Below, in pieces: positions 55,195 through 63,853 of a stretch of 64,000 nt of DNA. Source of the DNA: Chlorobiaceae bacterium (GTDB taxonomy: Bacteria; Bacteroidota; Chlorobiia; Chlorobiales; Chlorobiaceae); the NCBI GenBank assembly GCA_013334225.1, contig JAAXXY010000007.1, forward strand, positions 23,961-87,960. The letters are read 5' to 3'. The first letter of the stretch is position 1. Each line of letters starts with the position of its first letter. The notes beneath the pieces are model-generated. The model saw only the letters and a program-made list of their open reading frames with translations. It did no database searches and was not told the DNA's origin. The position numbers and the translations under genes were made by a program.

Positions 55195-55593
55195 GGGGAT
55201 GACAGGCTTTCGACAGGGCATGTGTGATATTGAGTTGCACTCCGAGTTTCAGCATGGATGGACTCGTTAAAGAAGTCTATGTACCTATTAGATGCAGACG
55301 ATCATTCGTATGCAATGGCTGCCTGATTAGCAAAAGTTAACTCACCAGCCATCGTCCGACCGGGGGATGCGCTTACTCTGAATCCGGCGGATGGCATAAC
55401 CCGCGCTTGAGCTTCGGCTCGCGCAAGTAGGCTCCTTCTTCTTTTTCCCTGGAAAGGGGAAGGGTAAACACAGGGATAGTGAAACGGCCTTTACAGGTGT
55501 AGTTCCGTTTCACGAAACACCGAACACCTGAGATGAGTGTGGTAGCTTCATAGAGCAATGTTCTGGACGCGGGTTCGAGTCCCGCCATCTCCA
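55195..55593 (+). ncRNA. ssrA: tmRNA (SsrA)
   Basis: 5' GGGGATGACAGGCTTTCGACAGGG; tag ORF GCAGACGATCATTCGTATGCAATGGCTGCCTGA (ADDHSYAMAA*) at 55294-55326; 3' GGACGCGGGTTCGAGTCCCGCCATCTCCA; acceptor GGGGATG/CATCTCC pairs. Confidence 0.95.
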
Positions 55594-56048
55594 CTTTTGA
55601 CCTATCCGGTAGCCTCCGGAAAAGTCCGGAAACCCTTGAGAAATCAGGGTTTTCCGTGTTTTATTCGCTGTGTTGACTCAGGTGTTATTTACCGTGCAGT
55701 TGGCGTAAAGTTTTCTGAATTTAAGGCACCTCAATCAATTTCTTCTGAATCTCGATTGCAGCGTTGTCAAGACACGCAGGGATCGAAATCCTCATCCTGA
55801 AAACTTTCGGGACTCCGGTTTTGGAGTTTATCACGATAAGATCGGGACACCGTCTGCCTTGCACTCGTGCTTCTCACTACAATAAATACAATAAATAGAA
55901 GTACCCTGTAGTGGTACTGTGAGGCGGTCAATTTCCATCTTATTTGAACTATCAGAAAAACATATATCAGTTTTTTATGTAAGTTGCAATTGTATCCCGT
56001 CTCGTAACCTGTTTCACAATCTATCTTTAAACATATCCCTGAATCACG

Positions 56049-57563
56049 ATGTCATTCAGTAATAATGCTTTTTTCCTGTTAAAGGATTACTCTGAATCTG
56101 CGTTCATCATCGATATTCAAGGCACCATCCTTGAAGCAAACTCAGTTGTAATTTCCAGATTTTTCAACGATCTCGGTGATGTTCACGGCATGAACGTATT
56201 TGATCTAATATCAAACGTATTTCATGAGCCGGAACTTGCGGTCAGCCGAAAAGCCATGGTAGATAAGGTAGTTTCAACGGGACAGTATCACATTTTCGAT
56301 GACGAATCATTAGGTCGTGTTTTACGAAACTCCATATACCCTATAAAAAATTCGGAAGGGAACACCGCCCGACTTCTGATTATTGTCCAGGACATTACTG
56401 CACAGGTCCTGGCTGAGAAACAGGCCAGGAAAACAGAGGGTGTCTACAAAGCGCTTATCGACGCTATTCCCGGCTCCGTTTTTGTCCTGGACAAAGAGTG
56501 CCTTATACATAGCAGTAATGATTTTGCCATTGAGCTGTTCAGTGATCACACAGGAAAAATTCAGCACAATGATTTTTTCGATCTCATATTCGAAGAAGAT
56601 CGTGAAAATTTAAAAGAGAAATTGACTGAGCTTTTCAATTCTGGTTTCATTGAGGCTGATGAAGTAAGGATGCATACTCATGGTAACCGAAAAAGGTACG
56701 ACTGGTTCAGCATCAACGCCCAAAGAGCAGTGATCGGCACTAACGAATATCTTGTACTTGTCTGTATCGATATCAATCGGCAGAAACATGACGAAGCGCG
56801 ACTGATCGGGTACAGAAAATGGATGGTCATGGCGATGGAATCCGGTAATACGGGGCTCTGGGACTGGAATGTCAAAACAGATGAAGCCCTTTGGTCAAAC
56901 AAAATATGGGATCTCTATGGAATAAAAAAAGTATCGGGACAACATCCATCCTTTAAACTCTGGGAAACATCCGTTCATCCCGATGACAAGGAGGCGGTTA
57001 TCGGAGCTCTGAAGCAGGCTGTTAAACTACTGGCTGATTTGAATATCGAATATCGTGTTGTTCATCCGAACGGCTCGATTTCCTGGGTGCTGGTTAATGG
57101 AAAACCGGTCTTTAACTCCAGGGGGGAGGCACATCGATATTGCGGGATTGTAATAGATATAACGGATCAAAAGCAATTGGGAGAAGAGATTCACCTGACA
57201 CGAGAACTTCTTAATCAGGCACTTGAGAAATTACACATCGGATGGTTTCACACGAGCCTGAAGGACTATTCGACTATCAGAACGCTTGAGCATGCCCGGA
57301 TTTTCGGCTACGATACCCTGAATTCCGACTGGTCTTTAAGTGAATTTTTCAAACACATTGATATTGAGGATCGGGAAAGGGTCCAGAAGCAACTGTTCGA
57401 CTCAATAGCAAACCACAAAGATTTTATCGTTGAATGTCAAATCAGGAAAGCTGATGGCGAAAAGCGCAGGATTTGGGCCTCAGCGTCCCTTCAGTATGAT
57501 AAAGACGGAAATGTTACTCATATTCTGGGCATAGTACAGGATATCACTGATCGATTGTCTTGA
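56049..57563 (+). CDS. Multi-PAS/PAC domain protein without recognisable output domain
   Basis: Several PAS/PAC motifs (RLLIIVQDITAQVL, YLVLVCIDINRQK, HRYCGIVIDITDQKQ, HILGIVQDITDRLS*). Confidence 0.8.
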   Translation: MSFSNNAFFLLKDYSESAFIIDIQGTILEANSVVISRFFNDLGDVHGMNVFDLISNVFHEPELAVSRKAMVDKVVSTGQYHIFDDESLGRVLRNSIYPIKNSEGNTARLLIIVQDITAQVLAEKQARKTEGVYKALIDAIPGSVFVLDKECLIHSSNDFAIELFSDHTGKIQHNDFFDLIFEEDRENLKEKLTELFNSGFIEADEVRMHTHGNRKRYDWFSINAQRAVIGTNEYLVLVCIDINRQKHDEARLIGYRKWMVMAMESGNTGLWDWNVKTDEALWSNKIWDLYGIKKVSGQHPSFKLWETSVHPDDKEAVIGALKQAVKLLADLNIEYRVVHPNGSISWVLVNGKPVFNSRGEAHRYCGIVIDITDQKQLGEEIHLTRELLNQALEKLHIGWFHTSLKDYSTIRTLEHARIFGYDTLNSDWSLSEFFKHIDIEDRERVQKQLFDSIANHKDFIVECQIRKADGEKRRIWASASLQYDKDGNVTHILGIVQDITDRLS

Positions 57564-58332
57564 TACCAAATGTGATTTTACTCACACAAGGATTCAGCGA
57601 AGCATCTCCAAACATATCTGCTGGCGTTCGCACTGTTGCTGCGGGATTTGAGGGCGGTACCGGGGTAGTGATTATACACTGCAGGGACATAGTGATCCTG
57701 ACAAATTGGGAACTGCCTGCAATCGATCGAAACATTTCGATGAGCGACGAAGGATGATACAGACCTGGGTTGATTATCTGGAGAAGCTGACGGTCAGTAC
57801 GGAGCGGATGTTAAGACTGTGATGAATTTGCCTGGACAGAAAAAAATGCAAACAATACTCGTTTACCTGTATGCGTTCGATGAGGACATGAGGGCTGGGG
57901 TTGAATGGATTTGAATAAAGACGTATCAGCTCACAGTCTCTGAAATTTAGACATCTCACCTTACTGCATGCAGCATGCCTTTCCGGCAATGCTGCTGACT
58001 GCAGGCACACTGTTGTATATGGTTTCTGATATGCTGGACCATGTTCGATAAAGATGACAGCGGTGTATTTGAAGTTCCTCGATTCTGCGGTATCTGAGGC
58101 TTCAGAGTGAATGCGAATCGATATGCCGACAACTCAGACTGTTCCGTTACGGATGGTCAAGGTAGGAGGATAATTTGGTTAAAAGTTGTGTTGATTTCCA
58201 TAAAATGAAGTTATATATACTGCTATATTACTTTAAAAAGCATGTTTTTAAGAACTAATCACAATTCTTTTGTGTCTATTAACTGCAATACTTAACTTAT
58301 AAGTGAAATAACGAGGTTTTAAGATTGTACCT

Positions 58333-58788
58333 GTGGATTTCGGCGATGCTGGTTCTATCTATACTATTCAGTTTCAGGGGGAAAATCAGACAGAATTTGA
58401 CAAGTTCCTTGAAAATAAATGGGTACATGAAGAAGAAGAATCTCTTGAAAGGCTTCTTGCAAAGCTCAAATCCATGTCAACCATTTGGGGTTTTCCCGAT
58501 GGGATGTTCAAGGTAAAGGAAGGGAAGTTTTCTGATTACGTTGTGGCTTTACGTGAAGGCAAGTTACGTCTTTATTGCTTGCGAATCGAGGATGTTCTGC
58601 TTGTTACAGGTAATGGTGGATGTAAGACCTCAAGGACGTATCAGCAGGATCCTCATTTGCATAGTTCGGTCAAGGATTTACAGATGGTGCACAAGGTCAT
58701 CATGAGCAGGATTGCTACCGGCAGGACTCATGTCGATCGCATTACAGGGGTGTTGCGAGGTTCTCTTAATTTCTATACAGATAAATAG
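58333..58788 (+). CDS. HigB/RelE-like toxin candidate
   Basis: 151-aa small protein (GDAGSIYTIQF...KLRLYCLRIEDVLLVTGNGGCKTSRTYQ) immediately upstream of an XRE gene; start codon uncertain (GTG or upstream ATT/TTG). Confidence 0.55.
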   Translation: MDFGDAGSIYTIQFQGENQTEFDKFLENKWVHEEEESLERLLAKLKSMSTIWGFPDGMFKVKEGKFSDYVVALREGKLRLYCLRIEDVLLVTGNGGCKTSRTYQQDPHLHSSVKDLQMVHKVIMSRIATGRTHVDRITGVLRGSLNFYTDK

Positions 58789-58790
58789 TT

Positions 58791-59102
58791 ATGTCGATAT
58801 CGCCTTTTCAGAAGCTTGTTGAGAGCATTCCCCCGGTTACAAGGAGGTATGTTAATCGGCAGGTTGGATTAGCTGCTACTGTTGCAGAGGTACTGAAATC
58901 AAAGGGGATGACCCAGCGAGAACTTGCCGAAAAAATCGGGAAGAAAGAGTCTTATATCAGCCGGATTTTGTCAGGCTATGCCAATACGACCCTGAAGACG
59001 ATTTCCGAACTGGAAGAAGCTTTGGGAGAGGATATTATCAGTTTTAATCTTCAGAGAAACGTTGCCAGACAAAGCCCGGTGATCATGATGAATGAGGATT
59101 GA
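58791..59102 (+). CDS. XRE-family HTH protein, putative antitoxin
   Basis: KSKGMTQRELAEKIGKKESYISRILSGYANTTLKTISELEEALGEDI; 2-bp gap from the upstream ORF. Confidence 0.82.
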   Translation: MSISPFQKLVESIPPVTRRYVNRQVGLAATVAEVLKSKGMTQRELAEKIGKKESYISRILSGYANTTLKTISELEEALGEDIISFNLQRNVARQSPVIMMNED

Positions 59103-59338
59103 GCTTGTCACTCTGCCATCTGCATTCAGACAAGACTACGTATAAACGTCATTATGTTGCGAAGTATGTCCTGAGGCTGTTCTGTGAATCTGCATAGCGG
59201 CGAGAAGCCATCCGATCCCTTCATCCCGATGGAATTGCCTGCGTATACGAGCCATCAGCAAAATCTCCTTTTTTACAAAAATGTGATAATTCAGTCCACC
59301 GAACACGTCTTTACCGGGATTTGGCTTCTATCCGTCCC

Positions 59339-59448
59339 AATTCCGTATATTGCGCGTAGTAGTGTCCCGACCATTCCATAATCATAGAATCTCGGAAATG
59401 ATGGCATTCCTGCTTATACCTTATCCGAGCACAAAACAGTAACCCGTT
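59339..59448 (+). promoter_or_regulatory. Conserved 5' flank of pentapeptide-TIR gene, copy 1
   Basis: aattccgtatattgcgcgtagtag...ttatccgagcacaaaacagtaacccgtt, aligns with the flanks of the two downstream genes. Confidence 0.6.
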
Positions 59449-60693
59449 ATGGCGAATCCTGAACATGTGGCGATTCTGAAGCAGGGTCTCGATGTATGGA
59501 ATAGGTGGAGGAAAGATAATCCCGAGATTATTCCTGATTTAAAAGAAGCTAATCTAAGAGAAGCCGATCTGAGAGATGCCAATCTCAGAGGAGCCAATGT
59601 CAGTGGAGCCGATCTCAGTGGTGCCGATCTCAGTGGTGCCGATTTGAATAGAGCCTATCTGGATAGATCCAATATCAGTGGAGCCATTATGAATAGAGCC
59701 TATTTCAGAAAAGCCAATCTGAATAGAGCTTATTTCAGAGGAGCCGATTTGATTAGAGCCGATTTCGGTGGAGCCTATATGATTAGGTCTGATTTCAGAG
59801 GAGCCGATCTCAGCGAAGCCAATCTCAGCGGAGCCGATCTGAGAGATGCCAATCTCAGAGGAGCTAATGTCAGAGGAGCCGATCTCAGCGAAGCCAATCT
59901 CAGCGGAGCCGATCTCAGCGGAGCCAATCTGAATAGAACCTATTTCAGCGGAGCCAATCTCAGAGATGCCAACCTCAGCGAAGCCGATTTAAGCGAAGCC
60001 AATCTCAGAGGAGTCAATCTTATTAGAGCCAATCTCAGAGGAGTTAATTTTAACAACTCAAAAGTTGGCGCTACAGCATTTAATAACAATGATCTCAGTA
60101 CTGTAAATGGCCTTGATACTGTAAGTCATGAAGGCCCATCCAGTATCGATATAGATACACTTTTCAAATCGAAAGGCAATATCTCCGAAGTCTTCCTCCG
60201 TGGCTGTGGTGTGCCGGATCAGATGATCGAGTATGCAAAATCCCTGACCTCCAGCCCCATCGAATACTACTCCTGCTTCATCAGCTACAGCCACATGGAC
60301 GATGAGTTTGCACGGCGGCTTCATAACGACCTTCAAGCTGCCGGTGTCAGGTGCTGGTTTGCGCCGCATGACATGAAGATTGGCGATAAAATCCGGCCAA
60401 CCATTGAGGATTCAATCCGCGTTTATGACAAGCTACTCCTGATCTTATCTACCAATTCCGTAAATAGTAAATGGGTCAAGCATGAGGTGGAACATGCGCT
60501 CGATCAAGAAATCAAGAGAGATAAGCCGATTCTTTTTCCCGTTCATTTGGATAACACTGTCATGGAGAGTGATGCTGGTTGGGCAGCAAATATCAAAGAT
60601 ACCCGCCATATCGGGGATTTCATTCGGTGGAAGGACCATGATGCCTACCAGGAGGCATTCACGCGGTTGCTGCGTGATTTGAAGGCGGGGTAG
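59449..60693 (+). CDS. Pentapeptide-repeat protein with C-terminal TIR-type domain (copy 1)
   Basis: MANPEHVAILKQGLDVWNRW N-terminus; long A(D/N)LSGA repeats; YYSCFISYSHMDDEFARRLHNDLQAAGVRCWFAPHDMKIG...NSKWVKHEVEHAL. Confidence 0.9.
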   Translation: MANPEHVAILKQGLDVWNRWRKDNPEIIPDLKEANLREADLRDANLRGANVSGADLSGADLSGADLNRAYLDRSNISGAIMNRAYFRKANLNRAYFRGADLIRADFGGAYMIRSDFRGADLSEANLSGADLRDANLRGANVRGADLSEANLSGADLSGANLNRTYFSGANLRDANLSEADLSEANLRGVNLIRANLRGVNFNNSKVGATAFNNNDLSTVNGLDTVSHEGPSSIDIDTLFKSKGNISEVFLRGCGVPDQMIEYAKSLTSSPIEYYSCFISYSHMDDEFARRLHNDLQAAGVRCWFAPHDMKIGDKIRPTIEDSIRVYDKLLLILSTNSVNSKWVKHEVEHALDQEIKRDKPILFPVHLDNTVMESDAGWAANIKDTRHIGDFIRWKDHDAYQEAFTRLLRDLKAG

Positions 60694-60712
60694 AGATCAC
60701 ACGGCATGCCTG

Positions 60713-60844
60713 TTATTCGGGTGTTAGGGGATTCTTTTTATTCTTGCCACGTTTCTTGATTACAAGGAAGAGATAAATCCCGCCAACAGTGGAAACCCAC
60801 ACTGACAGCAATTCAATTTTATTGACTTCGGATAAACAAAACAT
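60713..60844 (-). CDS. Tiny (43 aa) single-TM ORF candidate
   Basis: MFCLSEVNKIELLSVWVSTVGGIYLFLVIKKRGKNKKNPLTPE*; hydrophobic core then basic tail; no clear RBS. Confidence 0.25.
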   Translation of the reverse strand: MFCLSEVNKIELLSVWVSTVGGIYLFLVIKKRGKNKKNPLTPE

Positions 60845-61053
60845 ATATACTTAAAAAAAGAAGAGGGGAGCAGATTGAGCCTGAGGGGGAGACATCAACG
60901 CTGTAACGATCGTAAAATACTACAATTATGTAAGGTAATGTAAAAATTTTGAGGAACCTAAAATAAATCCTCTGCTAAAGCGGATGATTTTGAACGTCCT
61001 TTGAAAAAATAGAGCCGTCTCTCAACTGTCTGGTCCCTGTCTTTTATCTGTCA

Positions 61054-61163
61054 ATATTCCGTATCTTATCCGTAGTAGTAACCGAGCGTTCCAAAACCCA
61101 AACGTTACGGATATGCACTTTCCCCTGCCCGTATCTTTTCCGAACCTCAAGCCGTAACCAGCC
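61054..61163 (+). promoter_or_regulatory. Conserved 5' flank of pentapeptide-TIR gene, copy 2
   Basis: atattccgtatcttatccgtagtagtaaccgagcgttccaaaacccaaacgttacggatatgcac... Confidence 0.6.
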
Positions 61164-62228
61164 ATGGCGAATTCTGAACATTTGGAGATTCTTAAGCAGG
61201 GGGTCGAGGTTTGGAATAAATGGAGGGAGGAATATCCACATATTTTACCTGATCTCTGGAGAGCTGATCTTGTTGGGGCCAATCTTGAAAAAGCCAATCT
61301 TGAAAGAGCCAATCTTGAAAGAGCTAATCTCTATGAAGCCAACCTCTATGAAACCAACCTCTATGGAGCCGATCTCAAAGGAGCCAGACTTTTCAGTGTC
61401 GATCTAAGTAGTGCTAATCTCCATAGTGCTGATCTTTATGAAGCTAATCTCCATAATGCAGATCTCGTTGAAGCCAATCTTGCTGGAGCCAAACTCTGCA
61501 GTGCCAGTCTTTTTGAAGCTGATCTCTGGGGAGCCAATCTCCGTGGAGCCAATCTGAGTGGAACCAACCTCTGTGGAGCCGATTTTAATTTAGCAAGAGT
61601 TGGTTTAACCGCATTTAATGATGTTGATATCAGTAACGTGAAGGGTCTTGATACAGTAAAGCATTTTGGACCCTCTACCATCGGCATCGACACCCTTTAC
61701 CGCTCGAAAGGCAATATCTCCGAAGTCTTCCTCCGTGGCTGTGGTGTGCCGGATCAGATGATCGAGTATGCAAAATCCCTGACCTCCAGCCCCATCGAAT
61801 ACTACTCCTGCTTCATCAGCTACAGCCACATGGACGATGAGTTTGCACGGCGGCTTCATAACGACCTTCAAGCTGCCGGTGTCAGGTGCTGGTTTGCGCC
61901 GCATGACATGAAGATTGGCGATAAAATCCGGCCAACCATTGAGGATTCAATCCGCGTTTATGACAAGCTACTCCTGATCTTATCTACCAATTCCGTAAAT
62001 AGTAAATGGGTCAAGCATGAGGTGGAACATGCGCTCGATCAAGAAATCAAGAGAGATAAGCCGATTCTTTTTCCCGTTCATTTGGATAATACTGTCATGG
62101 AGAGTGATGCTGGTTGGGCAGCAAATATCAAAGATACCCGCCATATCGGGGATTTCACCCAGTGGACCGTACCTGATGCGTACAGGGTGGCGTTCGAGCG
62201 GTTGCAGCGGGATTTGAGGGCGGGGTGA
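61164..62228 (+). CDS. Pentapeptide-repeat protein with C-terminal TIR-type domain (copy 2)
   Basis: MANSEHLEILKQGVEVWNKWREEYPHILPDL; A(N/D)LYEA repeats; TIR module nearly identical to copy 1. Confidence 0.9.
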   Translation: MANSEHLEILKQGVEVWNKWREEYPHILPDLWRADLVGANLEKANLERANLERANLYEANLYETNLYGADLKGARLFSVDLSSANLHSADLYEANLHNADLVEANLAGAKLCSASLFEADLWGANLRGANLSGTNLCGADFNLARVGLTAFNDVDISNVKGLDTVKHFGPSTIGIDTLYRSKGNISEVFLRGCGVPDQMIEYAKSLTSSPIEYYSCFISYSHMDDEFARRLHNDLQAAGVRCWFAPHDMKIGDKIRPTIEDSIRVYDKLLLILSTNSVNSKWVKHEVEHALDQEIKRDKPILFPVHLDNTVMESDAGWAANIKDTRHIGDFTQWTVPDAYRVAFERLQRDLRAG

Positions 62229-62246
62229 GCGTTCTTTTTCCGCCAC

Positions 62247-62352
62247 AATTCCGTATCTTATCCGTAGTACCCGAGCGTTCCACAACCCAAACGTCACGGA
62301 TATGCACGTTCCCCTGTCTATACCTTTACCGAACCTTAAGCAGTAACCGACT
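62247..62352 (+). promoter_or_regulatory. Conserved 5' flank of pentapeptide-TIR gene, copy 3
   Basis: aattccgtatcttatccgtagtacccgagcgttccacaacccaaacgtcacggatatgcac... Confidence 0.6.
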
Positions 62353-63753
62353 ATGGCGAATCCTGAACATTTGGCGATTCTCAAGCAGGGAGTGGAGGTA
62401 TGGAATAAGTGGAGGGAAGAACATCCCGAGATTATTCCTGATCTCATCGGAGCCGATCTGAAAGGAGCCTGCCTCGTAAGTGTCCGATCTGAAGGAACCG
62501 ATTTCAGAGAACACAGGCTCGAAGGAACCGAAACGATTCTTGACATTTTGAAAGAACCCGATCTGATCGGAGCCAACTTCCAAGGAGCCAGTTTCGATGG
62601 GGCAATTCTGGAACGCGCCAACCTGGAACAAGCTGATCTTAGAGGAACCAATCTGAAAGGAGCTAATCTGAAAGGAGCCAAGTTGGTACGAGCCGATCTT
62701 AGAGGAGCCAATCTGGAAAGAGCCAACCTCAAAGAAGCTGATCTGAGAGGAGCTAATCTTGAAGGCGTTAATTTTAACGGTGCCAACCTCGAACAAATTG
62801 TTTTCTTCTATACCCATGCCTTTGGAATCAAAAAAAATCTCCCTGCTAAGGCCTTGGCCGATTTTTTTTATCCAGCCGCTACCGATGGTCCTGAACGATT
62901 ATCACCAAAACATCATGCATCGCCTGAAGCAACAGAAAAAAAACAAGAGCGGCCGAAAATCACTGTGGCTTATCCCGAAGTGATTTCTTCAACGCAATGG
63001 GCTACTGTGGATTTATATCTTTATTTGAGGGCTTTCCGTGAACTTGTTCAAGCAGAAATCCGGCGACAGCAAGAAAAATCAAACATAGATTACTCCGCAG
63101 CATCTTCAGAGTTTCCAAAGAGTCTGCCTGTCGGTTGTCCTGTTAAAATTTCACTCGAATCGACTACCCTTCGTATTAATCCGTCAGAATTGACAATAAA
63201 CTGGTATGAGCCTTACAATCGGCTCTCTTTTCGTGTATGTCCAATTGATGATAACAAAGACGGCTATTCTGCCTCCCTTGATGTTGATGTGTTTGCAGAT
63301 GACCTTCCTGCAGCGTCTATGAGATTATCGATTGCAGTCAATTCCGAAGCTCCAACTGAGCATGTTTCAGCTGCTTCATCGGACGCTACGTGGTATGAAA
63401 AAGTCTTTGCCTCATATGCTCGTGAGGATTTGGAACTCGTCAAGCATCTGAAGGAACGTTACGAGGCACTTGGTATGCATATGTTTATTGATCTCGATGA
63501 TTTGCTTTCTGGCGTAGAGTGGGAAAAGGCTCTTGCCGATAAAATTGATAAAAGTGACCTCTTTCAACTGTTCTGGTCTAAGAATGCACGAAAAGCTAAA
63601 TATGTAACCATCGAATGGAAACATGCACTCCGTGCTAGCAAAATCAAGGGCGGAAGATTTATCCGGCCAGTGTACTGGGATGATAAAATTCCGAAAGTTC
63701 CAAAGGCCTTAGCTGATATAAATTTCCGAAAAATAAAGATCGCAGTATCGTAG
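62353..63753 (+). CDS. Pentapeptide-repeat protein with a different middle domain and a divergent C-terminal TIR domain (copy 3)
   Basis: MANPEHLAILKQGVEVWNKWREEHPEIIPDL; A(N/D)L repeats; TWYEKVFASYAREDLELVKHLKERYEALGMHMFIDLDDLLSGVEW...KYVTIEWKHAL. Confidence 0.88.
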   Translation: MANPEHLAILKQGVEVWNKWREEHPEIIPDLIGADLKGACLVSVRSEGTDFREHRLEGTETILDILKEPDLIGANFQGASFDGAILERANLEQADLRGTNLKGANLKGAKLVRADLRGANLERANLKEADLRGANLEGVNFNGANLEQIVFFYTHAFGIKKNLPAKALADFFYPAATDGPERLSPKHHASPEATEKKQERPKITVAYPEVISSTQWATVDLYLYLRAFRELVQAEIRRQQEKSNIDYSAASSEFPKSLPVGCPVKISLESTTLRINPSELTINWYEPYNRLSFRVCPIDDNKDGYSASLDVDVFADDLPAASMRLSIAVNSEAPTEHVSAASSDATWYEKVFASYAREDLELVKHLKERYEALGMHMFIDLDDLLSGVEWEKALADKIDKSDLFQLFWSKNARKAKYVTIEWKHALRASKIKGGRFIRPVYWDDKIPKVPKALADINFRKIKIAVS

Positions 63754-63757
63754 GTTG

Positions 63758-63853
63758 CTTATCAGCGATTTCACCCGGCGGCAGGATCACGATGCATACC
63801 AGGCGGCATTCAATCGACTGTTGGATGATTTGAAGGTGGAGAAGATTAAATAG
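63758..63853 (+). pseudogene. Residual 3' end of a copy-1/2-type TIR gene
   Basis: LISDFTRRQDHDAYQAAFNRLLDDLKVEKIK* aligns with the copy 1 C-terminus HIGDFIRWKDHDAYQEAFTRLLRDLKAG*. Confidence 0.75.

Noticed and set aside
55373-55594. 73-aa ORF MEMAGLEPASRTLLYEATTL... (minus strand)
   Set aside because: Antisense to the tmRNA 3' half; a common kind of spurious protein call over structured RNA.
57560-58320. Possible transposase or output-domain remnants
   Set aside because: No recognisable motif in any frame by eye; left as unexplained gene-poor DNA.
61980-62786. 268-aa minus-strand ORF rich in LAPLRSA repeats (and 61022..61312, 61436..61693, 62326..62817)
   Set aside because: Antisense read-through of pentapeptide-repeat codons; composition reflects the repeat on the opposite strand.
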